This document shows, in pieces, positions 26,627-34,483 of a DNA stretch of 45,379 bases. This stretch comes from Magnetococcales bacterium WMHbinv6 (lineage in GTDB: Bacteria; Pseudomonadota; Magnetococcia; Magnetococcales; Magnetaquicoccaceae), in NCBI GenBank assembly GCA_002753135.1, contig PDZV01000034.1, forward strand, positions 1 to 45,379, in the 5' to 3' direction. A program made the position numbers and the translations under genes. Under the pieces are notes generated by a model, which was given only the letters and a program-made list of their open reading frames with translations, did no database searches and was not told where the DNA came from. Positions within the stretch are counted from its first letter, which is position 1; every line of letters starts with the position of its first letter.

Positions 26627-29600
26627 AACGTCGACTGAACCTCCTGTTGTTGAGCATGATTCTGTTTACCGCATTGGCAACAGGTTACGGCGTCTGGGTG
26701 TTGGCACGGGCGGCGTTTGTTGAGCAACTGGAACACAGCATTCAACTCACCGATGCCGAGTTGGCCAAAAAATTTCATGCGTTTGATCTGTTTATGCAGG
26801 AGTTGGAAAGGGAGATGGATCTTCGGCTCAGAAGGGTTATGCCGAAAATTGCCGAGCGCATTCGTACACATCCAGATCAAACCAACCTGTCGCCACAAGC
26901 GTTGCGCACCTTGGCTGCGGAATTCAAGGTCCGCGACATCTACCTGATTGATAAAAATCTCACCGTGTTCAACACCTCCTTTGCTCCCGATATGGGATTG
27001 AATCTGGGTGGACTCTCGGACCACTTGCGCAAAATGCTTACCAATCTGCTGGGACGTGATTACGTTGAGGTTGACCGCATCGCCATGTCCAGTCAGACCG
27101 GCATCATCAAAAAATATGCCTACGCTGGCTCACTGCACGACGACTATCTTGTTGAAATTTCCGTCAATATGTGGGAAGGGGCAGAGACCTTTGGCAGCGA
27201 GGCGCAAAAACGGTTTTTTCTTGGCGAGTTTTTCCAGAGCATTGTCGACAGCAACAAACTGTTGCTCGAACTGGATCTGTTTATCGCTGACGATCAGGCG
27301 CAATGGTCGTTGCTGCACGAGGGTACCGCCATGGATCCAGAGATTGCAGCGCAGATGAAAGGCAAATCCCGCCTGGAGATTCGCGACACGCACCGTTTGA
27401 GTATCTACACTGCCTTGGGCAGACATAACGACGTAACAGGTTTCCGTTACTACGGAAAAACGGTTTTTAATACCACTCTGCCGCGATGGATTACCCATGA
27501 GATACCGTATCGCCTTATCGGCCTTACCCTCTTTGCTACCCTTGTTGCCTATCTGCTGTTGGAGCGGATGGTCCACAGATGGTTTTTGACCCGCGTCGCC
27601 ACGATCGATAGCGGCATTCAGCGCATGAGCCAGGGCGATTATGCCACCCCCATCGTCATCCGGGGCCAGGATGAAATCAGCCGCATTGCCCAGGCCATCA
27701 ACGGTCTGGCGGAGCAAATTCTGCTACGGGAAACCGAGTTGCGCAACGGCAAAATGGTGCTGGAACAGCGCGTGACAAAACGGACCCAGGCTCTGCAGGA
27801 ATCATTAAAAATACTTAAAAAGAGCGAGGCAGACTACCGTTATCTGGTCGAAAATGCCCAAAGCTCGATTGTGCGATGGCGTCCAGACGGTACGATCACC
27901 TTTTTTAACGAATATGCCCAACGTTTCTTTGGCTATACGGAATCGGAAATTCTGGGACGTTCTCTGTTCGACACCATCGTAGCGACTGCCGATGAAAATG
28001 GTCGCGATCTGCGCGCCCTGTTGCTGGGGATAGCCCAAAATCCAGATATGTTCGGCCAAAACGAAAATGAAAACACCATCCGCAGCGGAGAGCGCGTGTG
28101 GGTCTCATGGGCCAACCGAGGGATCAAAGATGAGAGTGGCAAAATCAAAGAGATTCTCAGCGTTGGAGCCAACGTTACCCATTTGAAACAGATTCAGCGC
28201 GAACTTGTCATGGCGAAAAACGCTGCCGAGTCCTCCAACCGGGCAAAAAGCGCCTTTCTGGCCGTGATGAGCCACGAAATTCGCACTCCCTTAAACGCCA
28301 TTCTGGGCATGGCAGAGTTGCTGGCTGAAGCACCTCTGAGCAGTGAGCAGCAACGTTACGTGCATATTCTCAACAATGCTGGCAATACCTTGTTGTCGCT
28401 GATCAACGACATCTTGGACCTTTCCAAGATTGAAGCCGATCGCCTTGAACTGGAACGCACCGAACTGGACCTGGAACAAATGGTAGACGATTTGGCCGAG
28501 ATGATGGCCATTCGTGCGCGAGAGAAAGGGTTGGCATTGGTCACCCGTTTCGACGCCCATGTCAATCCCCACCGTATGGGTGATTCGGCCCGCATTCGCC
28601 AGATTCTTATCAATTTGACCGGCAATGCCATCAAATTCAGTGATCACGGACAGGTCACCATCACGGTCAGCGAACCGGAATCCGGGTTGATCCATTTTGC
28701 CGTGGAAGATACAGGTATTGGCATTGCACAGGAGAAGCAGGAATCCATTTTTCGTCCTTTCACCCAGTCCGACGCCAGCATCACCCGCCGTTTTGGCGGT
28801 ACCGGCCTGGGATTGAATATCTGCAAACGTCTGGTCGAGTGCATGAACGGAACGATCGGCGTGAGCAGCAAACCGGGAAAAGGGAGTCGTTTTTACTTTA
28901 CAATTCCTTTGCCGCCAGTTGCAGGTTCGGAAGCAGTGGCAAAGGCAGGTATGCCCCAGGGAACCGCTGTGTTGCTGGCCGGAAGCGGTCTCCATTTCAG
29001 TGTGATTGCTGAATTGTTGGCCAAATCAAACCTGACGGTGACTGTTCAACAGGGGTTTGAGCAGGTTATGGCAACGCTCAACCAGCCAAATGCACCAACC
29101 ATTGTCGTGCTGGACAGTGGTGACGTTGCCGCCAAGCCGGCTCTGGAGGTGGCGGCACGCATCCGCAACAGCCTGCCGCTTGCACAGTGTGGCCTGCTGA
29201 TTTTGATTCCCGAACCCGATCATGATGCCTTTTTTGCAGCCAATCAACAGCACGCCTTCTGCCTGGCCAAACCTGTCAGGCGTTCTGACCTGTTGGAAGC
29301 ACTGCATAACCTTTGGAAACAGAATCATCTGCCGCCGTTGCTGCACATGGCACCGCCTCCATCCCACAGCAGCGTTGCAACAAAACCTCCCCTACGTCTG
29401 TTGTTGGCTGAGGATTCGCTGGACAACACCATTTTGATTCAGAGTTATTTGAAGTCGGAACCTTTTCAGTTGATCTGCGTCGACAATGGACGCGATGCAC
29501 TGGAAAAGGCCAAGGCAGAACGTTTCGATGTCATCCTGATGGACGTGCAAATGCCCGAGTTGGACGGTTTAAGCGTCACACGTGCGTTGCGTGCCTTTGA

Positions 29601-29772
29601 GCAGGCCAGTGGCCAGCCACCCACGTATGTACTCGCTCTCACCGCCCACGCCATGCCAGAAGATGAGTCCATGAGCCTGAATGCCGGCTGTGATGGACAT
29701 CTGAACAAACCAATCCGGAAAAAAAACCTGCTCGAAGCCATTTATGCTTTCCACAACAGGCATAACGTTTGA
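26623..29772 (+). CDS. Hybrid histidine kinase with PAS, pseudo-receiver and receiver
   Basis: The 1049-residue protein has an N-terminal helix (LLLLSMILFTALATGYGVWVLA), a large periplasmic sensor (about residues 32-295), a second helix (LIGLTLFATLVAYLLLE), HAMP (about 320-375), coiled coil, PAS (about 405-525), HisKA with H551 ([19 protein letters not shown]) and HATPase_c (RQILINLTGNAIKFSD, DTGIGI, GGTGLGLNICKRL). A first receiver-like domain (about 780-900) is degenerate: it keeps VVLDSGD and LAKP but lacks a clear acidic pocket. A canonical receiver follows (LLLAEDSLDN, D974 in VILMDVQMPELDG, LNKPI). No HTH is present, so output goes to another protein. No partner is encoded next to it. 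Confidence 0.92.
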   Translation: MKRRLNLLLLSMILFTALATGYGVWVLARAAFVEQLEHSIQLTDAELAKKFHAFDLFMQELEREMDLRLRRVMPKIAERIRTHPDQTNLSPQALRTLAAEFKVRDIYLIDKNLTVFNTSFAPDMGLNLGGLSDHLRKMLTNLLGRDYVEVDRIAMSSQTGIIKKYAYAGSLHDDYLVEISVNMWEGAETFGSEAQKRFFLGEFFQSIVDSNKLLLELDLFIADDQAQWSLLHEGTAMDPEIAAQMKGKSRLEIRDTHRLSIYTALGRHNDVTGFRYYGKTVFNTTLPRWITHEIPYRLIGLTLFATLVAYLLLERMVHRWFLTRVATIDSGIQRMSQGDYATPIVIRGQDEISRIAQAINGLAEQILLRETELRNGKMVLEQRVTKRTQALQESLKILKKSEADYRYLVENAQSSIVRWRPDGTITFFNEYAQRFFGYTESEILGRSLFDTIVATADENGRDLRALLLGIAQNPDMFGQNENENTIRSGERVWVSWANRGIKDESGKIKEILSVGANVTHLKQIQRELVMAKNAAESSNRAKSAFLAVMSHEIRTPLNAILGMAELLAEAPLSSEQQRYVHILNNAGNTLLSLINDILDLSKIEADRLELERTELDLEQMVDDLAEMMAIRAREKGLALVTRFDAHVNPHRMGDSARIRQILINLTGNAIKFSDHGQVTITVSEPESGLIHFAVEDTGIGIAQEKQESIFRPFTQSDASITRRFGGTGLGLNICKRLVECMNGTIGVSSKPGKGSRFYFTIPLPPVAGSEAVAKAGMPQGTAVLLAGSGLHFSVIAELLAKSNLTVTVQQGFEQVMATLNQPNAPTIVVLDSGDVAAKPALEVAARIRNSLPLAQCGLLILIPEPDHDAFFAANQQHAFCLAKPVRRSDLLEALHNLWKQNHLPPLLHMAPPPSHSSVATKPPLRLLLAEDSLDNTILIQSYLKSEPFQLICVDNGRDALEKAKAERFDVILMDVQMPELDGLSVTRALRAFEQASGQPPTYVLALTAHAMPEDESMSLNAGCDGHLNKPIRKKNLLEAIYAFHNRHNV

Positions 29773-29790
29773 GCAAAGGTTCGTTTTTCT

Positions 29791-30561
29791 TTACATTCTC
29801 GCCCCGGGAACAGGCGGTTTGGAACCATAGGAGCCGCTGTTGTTGTCTTGCCCGTAAGAGCCTGAGTTGTAGCCTTTTCCGTAAGAGCCGCTGTTGTTCT
29901 CCTGTCCGTAGGGACCTGATCGGTAGCCCTTGCCGTAAGAGCCGCTGTTGTTCTCCTGTCCGTAGGGGCCTGATTGATAGCCCTTCCCATAGGAACCGCT
30001 GTTGTTCTCCTGTCCGTAGGGGCCTGATTGGTAGCCTTTTCCGTAGGAGTTGTTGTCCTGTCCGTAGGGACCGGCATTGCGGCGGTATTGTCCGTAGGAA
30101 GTGGCATCGCCTTCTCCTTGACCTTGAGCGGCGCTGCCGGAGTGGCCTTGGGCATCGGCATCGTTGGGTTGCTTGTAAGGGACACTGTTGCCGGGGCCAT
30201 AACCGGAGGAAGTGCCAGGAGCATAGCCGTAGGGAGCAGGGCCGTAGCCGTAGGGGCCGGGACCGTTGCCATAGGGACCAGGACCGTAACCATAAGGACC
30301 GGGACCGTAGGGGCCGGGGCCATTGGGGCCACGGTTGGTGTTGTTATTGAAGAATGGAATGCTGATACCGTTGCCGTTGTTGTTACCGAAAAACGGGATG
30401 CTGCTGTTGTTGCCGAAAAACGGAATACTGTTGTTGCCACCATTGTTGCCGAGGAAGGGCATGCTGAAACTCGACGCAAAGGCAGGCTCTGTCGTTCCGA
30501 CACCCACGGCCAGCAGCATGGCGCTGATCAGCAGGCTGGATCTGTTGACGCTGTTACGCAT
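29791..30561 (-). CDS. Secreted Gly/Tyr/Asn/Gln-rich low-complexity repeat protein
   Basis: The 256-residue protein has a signal peptide (about residues 1-30, ending EPAFAS) and three repeat zones. Zone 1 (30-75) has S(I/M)PF(F/L)xNN repeats. Zone 2 (78-117) has GPGPYG/GPYGYG repeats. Zone 3 (about 160-250) has an 18-residue unit SGPYGQENNSGSYGKGYQ with slight variations. The SYGQ/GYG composition recalls elastomeric, adhesive or phase-separating proteins, but no enzyme or known domain is visible. AAGGAG at 8 nt before the ATG makes it a convincing gene. It converges on the hybrid kinase gene with an 18-bp gap. Confidence 0.8.
   Translation of the reverse strand: MRNSVNRSSLLISAMLLAVGVGTTEPAFASSFSMPFLGNNGGNNSIPFFGNNSSIPFFGNNNGNGISIPFFNNNTNRGPNGPGPYGPGPYGYGPGPYGNGPGPYGYGPAPYGYAPGTSSGYGPGNSVPYKQPNDADAQGHSGSAAQGQGEGDATSYGQYRRNAGPYGQDNNSYGKGYQSGPYGQENNSGSYGKGYQSGPYGQENNSGSYGKGYRSGPYGQENNSGSYGKGYNSGSYGQDNNSGSYGSKPPVPGARM
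29823..30078 (-). repeat. In-frame 54-bp tandem repeat in the secreted protein gene
   Basis: About four and a half copies of a 54-nt unit encode the SGPYGQENN-SGSYGKGY repeat. Copies are nearly identical at DNA level (shared blocks such as GTTGTTCTCCTGTCCGTAGG), which implies recent expansion or homogenisation. The unit nearest the N-terminus is shortened by four codons, and the last lacks the second half. Copy number probably differs between strains. Confidence 0.85.
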
Positions 30562-30650
30562 TCTCTTTCACTCCTTGTCTGCAGGAAAAAATAGGGCCCC
30601 CGTCGTAGAATTGTTCCGTCTGTTGATCGCAAAAGCTCTTGATCACACGA

Positions 30651-31082
30651 TTACCATATAACGTCCGACATATAATGACAAGAACATGCCCTCCTCCCGG
30701 GGCAACAATGCGACTTACCCCCCCCTGCCCCTGTGCCCGTTGCCGCCTCAGACTGCACGGTGGGAAGATTGCCGGGTATGGGGCGCCGGTAAATCTCTAC
30801 CCCTGATTGGATGATTTCGTTCTGCAGATGGACAGAGAGGCTCTCGGAAAAGAGCGTCAAGTCGAATAGATAGGGCAACATTAATTCCTCCAGCGCCTCT
30901 TCGACCGGGACCAGATCAAATACTGTCATCGTTGCCGCAAACAGTGCCAAGTCTATATCCGAACCGGGCCTGTTGCTGCCCTTGGCGCGAGAACCATACA
31001 AAACAACCCGTTCTACGGCGGGAAATTGTCCCCATACCGTCCGAATCGTGTCCAGCACCCCGTCTGATAAACCGTACCCCAT
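30651..31082 (-). CDS. mntA: MNT-type minimal nucleotidyltransferase (HEPN-MNT pair)
   Basis: The 143-residue protein has the minimal nucleotidyltransferase signature VVLYGSRAKGSNRPGSDIDLALF, with the two catalytic acids in SDIDL and a possible third near DLTLF. In HEPN-MNT systems MNT adds AMP to the HEPN toxin and inactivates it. The core ends near SGVEIYRR; an atypical tail of about 42 residues with a Cys-rich stretch follows. Its ATG directly follows the HEPN stop codon, in the usual toxin-first order. Confidence 0.85.
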   Translation of the reverse strand: MGYGLSDGVLDTIRTVWGQFPAVERVVLYGSRAKGSNRPGSDIDLALFAATMTVFDLVPVEEALEELMLPYLFDLTLFSESLSVHLQNEIIQSGVEIYRRPIPGNLPTVQSEAATGTGAGGGKSHCCPGRRACSCHYMSDVIW

Positions 31083-31502
31083 TCACCCCTCCTCCGCCAC
31101 CTGCCGCCGACTGAAATCTTCGGCAAAAAGCCCAAAAGCGGGAAAAAAACGGTGGCAAATCGCCTGGGCAATCTCCTCCGCCACCGTTTCATTATAGGTG
31201 TGTGAGGTCAAATTGCGGGCCTTGATCATCTCCATCCACACCACACCCTCATCAATCAAACCCCGGTTGAAGGCAAGTCGGCTGGCATCTTTGGATCCGA
31301 TCACCTCAAGCCCCCCTTTCTCCTGCAGATAATCCTTCAACACGTTCCAGGCCAGTTCATGCGTGAACTCAAAACTTTGAATCAAGCCCTGTTGCTCCAA
31401 CTCGGAGAGAGGGCGTTGCTGCGCCAAGCTGACCGCACGGGTCAAACTCTGCATGGCCTTGAGATAGTGATTGAACCGCCGCTGCCAACGCGCCCCATTC
31501 AT
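31083..31502 (-). CDS. hepT: HEPN protein, HI0074 / nucleotidyltransferase substrate-binding family
   Basis: The 139-residue helical protein has the family motifs FEFTHELAWNVLKDYLQ and RNLTSHTYNE. The second contains the Rx4H motif (R-NLTS-H) of HEPN RNases together with the modifiable Tyr. In related pairs this protein is the toxin, cleaving RNA unless AMP-ylated by MNT. HI0074-type proteins were first described only as the partner subunit of a nucleotidyltransferase, so toxicity needs testing. Confidence 0.85.
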   Translation of the reverse strand: MNGARWQRRFNHYLKAMQSLTRAVSLAQQRPLSELEQQGLIQSFEFTHELAWNVLKDYLQEKGGLEVIGSKDASRLAFNRGLIDEGVVWMEMIKARNLTSHTYNETVAEEIAQAICHRFFPAFGLFAEDFSRRQVAEEG

Positions 31503-31589
31503 GGCTGTGCCTCGCCTATTGAAAAAACTTTGTAACTATTCAGCACCCAAAACAATTGCGGGTCCAGGAACGCTGACTCCCTGGCCGGT

Positions 31590-31784
31590 CCAGGGTGGAA
31601 CCCTGGGAATTTGCCTTTAATCTTTTGCCTTTGGCACGCTTTTATGCGCCAACACGAACATTCTCCCAATGGGTTTTGTCCGAGAGCATCCAAAAGCCTG
31701 CAAGGTTAAAAGTCGGGCTCCGCCCTCCCAAAGCGTGCCCCTGCGGAGCCTCTGCACTCCGGCAGGGAGGATGATCCTTCCTGC
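31590..31784. repeat. Cluster of GC-rich palindromes (REP-like element)
   Basis: Three inverted repeats lie within 195 bp: CCAGGGT-GGA-ACCCTGG (31590-31606), GGGC-TCC-GCCC (31715-31725) and GCAGGGAGGAT-G-ATCCTTCCTGC (31762-31784, one wobble). The arrangement resembles extragenic palindromic elements dispersed in some proteobacterial genomes. Whether it recurs elsewhere in this genome cannot be seen here. Confidence 0.45.
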
Positions 31785-32003
31785 ACCCAGCAGAACTTTG
31801 GCTTCAGTTCATTGCAAATGCAGCGATCCAGAAGAGCTGAATCGTTACAAAAAAACGAATGATGGGGTGCCGTGTCATCACCTGTCACCCCGGCCATTGT
31901 ATCTGGGCGGGGCGTCGGACAGCATCCAGGCAGCAAACAACCACCTGATCTCACTCCAACCAACCACAGCCATTAGTAAAAAAATCAATAAAAAGCAAGT
32001 TTT

Positions 32004-32021
32004 GTCCATTTCATTATGGAC
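32004..32021. promoter_or_regulatory. Inverted repeat GTCCAT-N6-ATGGAC
   Basis: A perfect 6-6-6 palindrome in AT-rich DNA about 155 bp before the corrinoid operon. The size and symmetry fit the binding site of a dimeric regulator. The protein is unknown. Confidence 0.4.
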
Positions 32022-32094
32022 GATCCACCTGTTTTTTCTCTGGCCTTCTTTTGCGCAAAGCAGATCAACCACCGACAGCTTCCTGATTTACTTC

Positions 32095-32122
32095 AATTGC
32101 AAATATGGACAGCATTGCAATT
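32095..32122. promoter_or_regulatory. Inverted repeat AATTGCAA-N12-TTGCAATT
   Basis: A perfect 8-bp inverted repeat with a 12-nt spacer, 53 bp before the RACo-like start codon. The half-site centre spacing is 20 bp, about two helical turns, as expected for a dimeric operator. It is too AT-rich to be a strong terminator. Confidence 0.45.
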
Positions 32123-32175
32123 CATCCTTGCCTGCAGTCGACAGATGGGGTAGAAGGAAAGTGCAATTTGGCAAA

Positions 32176-33813
32176 ATGACCAAAGGCCCGGATGGCGGAT
32201 TGCCCATGGATGCGCACCACCTCACCCTGCTCAGTGGCGAAGAGAAACTGAAAGTGCCGATCATCCCCGGCTTTTCGGTACGGGAGCTGTTGGACCAGAC
32301 CCCGCTGCGGGTGCGGGCGGCTTGTGGCGGCAGCGGGCGTTGCGCCTCCTGCCGGGTGCGACTGCTGGCCGGAGAGGCTCCCCCTTTGAGCCGCAGCGAA
32401 CGGGAAAAACTGCCGCAGACGCTGCAAGAAGAGGGATGGCGTCTGGCCTGTCAACTTCGCCCGCAACAGAGTATCATCCTGCAGCTTGCACAACCGGCCC
32501 CCCCCTCCCCCTGGCGCAGCCTGCCGCCGCACGAACTGGCCTGGCTGCGTGGTCGTCTGCCGCACCGGCGCAACACACCTCTGGCCGTGGCCGTCGATCT
32601 GGGCACCACCCATCTGCGTCTGAGCCTTTGGCAGTGCCAGGGCGGCTACCGCATCGCCAGCCGCTGGGGAGCCAACCCGCAAGAGATCGACGGCAGCGAT
32701 CTGCTCAACCGTCTCGCCCACGCCACACAGAGCCCCGAACGGGCCAGGCAATTGGCCGATGCCGTGCAGAACGCCCTGCTGGAGGCAATTCTCGACATGC
32801 TGCAGCGCGATGTGGGCGGCGGACGCAGCCATCTGGCCCAGATCGGGCGGCTGGTGATCGTCGGCAATACCGCCATGCTGGCCCTGCTCTCCGAACAGGG
32901 CATCGACACCCTGCTGCAGCCGGAACAGTGGCAACAGGCCATCGACTGTCAACCGCTCGATCACAACCGCTGGCAGCAGAGCTGGCAACTGCCCCATGCC
33001 CGCATTGAACTGATCCCCCCGATTGCCGGTTTTATCGGCTCCGATCTGTTGGCTGGCATTCTGGCCACCGACCTGCACAACGGCCCGCCTGGCAGCCTGT
33101 TGCTCGATTTTGGCACCAATCTGGAGATGGCCCTGTGGGATGGAAAACAGCTGCATGTCACCTCGTTGCCGGGCGGACCCGCCTTTATCGAGGCCTCAAG
33201 CGCCGATTGGCCGGGTAAAATCGAGAGGCTCTCAGAGATTCCGGTCACAGAGCCGGAACTCGACAGCAGCGCGACAACCTTGAGCGGCTATGCACCGGCG
33301 GGACTGATTGAAGCGGTGGCCTGGTTGTGTCGGGAAAAGCATCTTAAACCTTCCGGACGCTTTGCCCTGCCGGTCGACCGGCAAGGGTATCGCCTGCATC
33401 CGGCATTGTCCGCCTCCGCGGTGACGGCGGCGGCCATCGATGGCCTGCAACGGGCCAAAGCGGCCTGCGCGGCTGCCCTGCAACTGCTGCTGGAAGAGGC
33501 CCATCTCTCCTGGAGTCAGCTGCACACCCTGCATCTTGGCGGCACCCTGGGACAAAGACTGCCCCTTGAGGCCGCTCGACAACTGGGGCTACTGCCACCG
33601 CTGCCCGACGCGGCCATCCGCAAGGTGGCCAATAGCGCCTTGACCGGCTGCGAAAAAGTGTTGTTCGCCGCCGAGGGCAACGAACTGTTTGCCCCGCTGA
33701 TTGCTTTTCTGCACCCGCTCAACCTGGCCACGGTGCCGCGCTTCGATGATCTGTTTCTGGCCCATCTGCCGCTGCGACCCATCCCCCTTGACCCTTTGCC
33801 TGCCATCGGGTAA
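32176..33813 (+). CDS. RACo-like reductive activator of corrinoid protein (2Fe-2S plus ASKHA ATPase)
   Basis: The 545-residue protein begins with a plant-type 2Fe-2S domain: C50-x5-C56-x2-C59 and C92. It continues with an ASKHA-fold ATPase region (VAVDLGTTHLRLSL near residue 137, VIVGNTAML, LLLDFGTNLEMAL, HLGGTLGQRLP). This is the architecture of RACo/RamA-type activators, which reduce accidentally oxidised Co(II) corrinoid to Co(I) using ATP. A later start at 32206 is possible; neither has a strong ribosome site. It is followed 4 bp later by the corrinoid protein gene, its expected substrate. Confidence 0.88.
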   Translation: MTKGPDGGLPMDAHHLTLLSGEEKLKVPIIPGFSVRELLDQTPLRVRAACGGSGRCASCRVRLLAGEAPPLSRSEREKLPQTLQEEGWRLACQLRPQQSIILQLAQPAPPSPWRSLPPHELAWLRGRLPHRRNTPLAVAVDLGTTHLRLSLWQCQGGYRIASRWGANPQEIDGSDLLNRLAHATQSPERARQLADAVQNALLEAILDMLQRDVGGGRSHLAQIGRLVIVGNTAMLALLSEQGIDTLLQPEQWQQAIDCQPLDHNRWQQSWQLPHARIELIPPIAGFIGSDLLAGILATDLHNGPPGSLLLDFGTNLEMALWDGKQLHVTSLPGGPAFIEASSADWPGKIERLSEIPVTEPELDSSATTLSGYAPAGLIEAVAWLCREKHLKPSGRFALPVDRQGYRLHPALSASAVTAAAIDGLQRAKAACAAALQLLLEEAHLSWSQLHTLHLGGTLGQRLPLEAARQLGLLPPLPDAAIRKVANSALTGCEKVLFAAEGNELFAPLIAFLHPLNLATVPRFDDLFLAHLPLRPIPLDPLPAIG

Positions 33814-33817
33814 CACC

Positions 33818-34483
33818 ATGTTCCATAGCTTTATCAAAGCCTACAACGATGCCGTCTTTGACACCGACCGGGAGAGCGCCCTGCAGGTGATCGACAAGGC
33901 CCGTGCCCATGGGCACAGCCCGGAGGAGATTATTTTTCAGCTGGTCATCCCGGCTGTGGAAGAGATGATGGACACCTTGAGCGAAGATCCGGACGCCAAC
34001 CTGGCCCAACATTTCATGACCGCGCAAATTGCCGCCGAGGTCAGCGAAAAAATGTTGGCCCAGTTTTCCCGTCCTCCGGCGACCGTGGGTCGGGTGGTGA
34101 TCGGCACCGCCCGTGGCGATCTGCACTCGCTGGGCAAACGGATTGTCACCGGCTGCCTGAAAACCATGATGGTCGAGGTGCTGGACCTGGGGGTCAATGT
34201 GCCCGCCGAACAGTTTGTCACCCAGGCCATCGCCTTCGATGCGCAGGTTATCGCCATTTCCGCCATGATGGTCCATACCGCCAACGGACCGGAAGGGTGC
34301 CGCAAGGTTCGTCAGTTGTTGCGTGACCAACAGCTGGAACATCGTTTCCGCCTGGTGGTCGGTGGTGCCCCGTATCGCTTTGACGAACAGCTGTTTCAGC
34401 AGGTCGGTGCCGACGCCTGGGCCGCAGACGGGGTCAGCGCTGGCAAGGTGATTCTCAACTGTATCCGGGAGCTGCAGCCATGA
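33818..34483 (+). CDS. Corrinoid (cobalamin-binding) methyl-carrier protein
   Basis: The 221-residue protein has the N-terminal four-helix cap of methyltransferase corrinoid proteins (about residues 1-90) and a Rossmann-type B12 domain with the D101-x-H103-x-x-G106 motif (GDLHSLGKRIV), whose His is the lower cobalt ligand. Later B12-contact motifs are ISAMMVHT and VVGGAPYRFD. It would carry a methyl group on cobalt between a donor methyltransferase and an acceptor. It sits between the activator and the UroD-family gene and overlaps the latter by 4 bp (ATGA). Confidence 0.92.
   Translation: MFHSFIKAYNDAVFDTDRESALQVIDKARAHGHSPEEIIFQLVIPAVEEMMDTLSEDPDANLAQHFMTAQIAAEVSEKMLAQFSRPPATVGRVVIGTARGDLHSLGKRIVTGCLKTMMVEVLDLGVNVPAEQFVTQAIAFDAQVIAISAMMVHTANGPEGCRKVRQLLRDQQLEHRFRLVVGGAPYRFDEQLFQQVGADAWAADGVSAGKVILNCIRELQP

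Larger units (their letters stand above)
31503..32175. other. 673-bp intergenic region with palindromes
   Basis: No credible gene is present. The long plus-strand reading frame here has no ribosome site and no protein-like composition. The left half holds stacked GC-rich palindromes that look like an extragenic repeat element. The right half (31970-32175) is AT-rich and holds two operator-like inverted repeats, so it is the likely promoter region of the corrinoid operon. The HEPN-MNT promoter must lie near 31510-31600. Confidence 0.6.

Noticed and set aside
31669-32175. N-terminal extension of the RACo-like gene by 169 codons
   Set aside because: The frame is open, but the sequence includes palindromes and operator-like repeats and has no activator-family similarity. 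The 2Fe-2S domain begins only after 32206.
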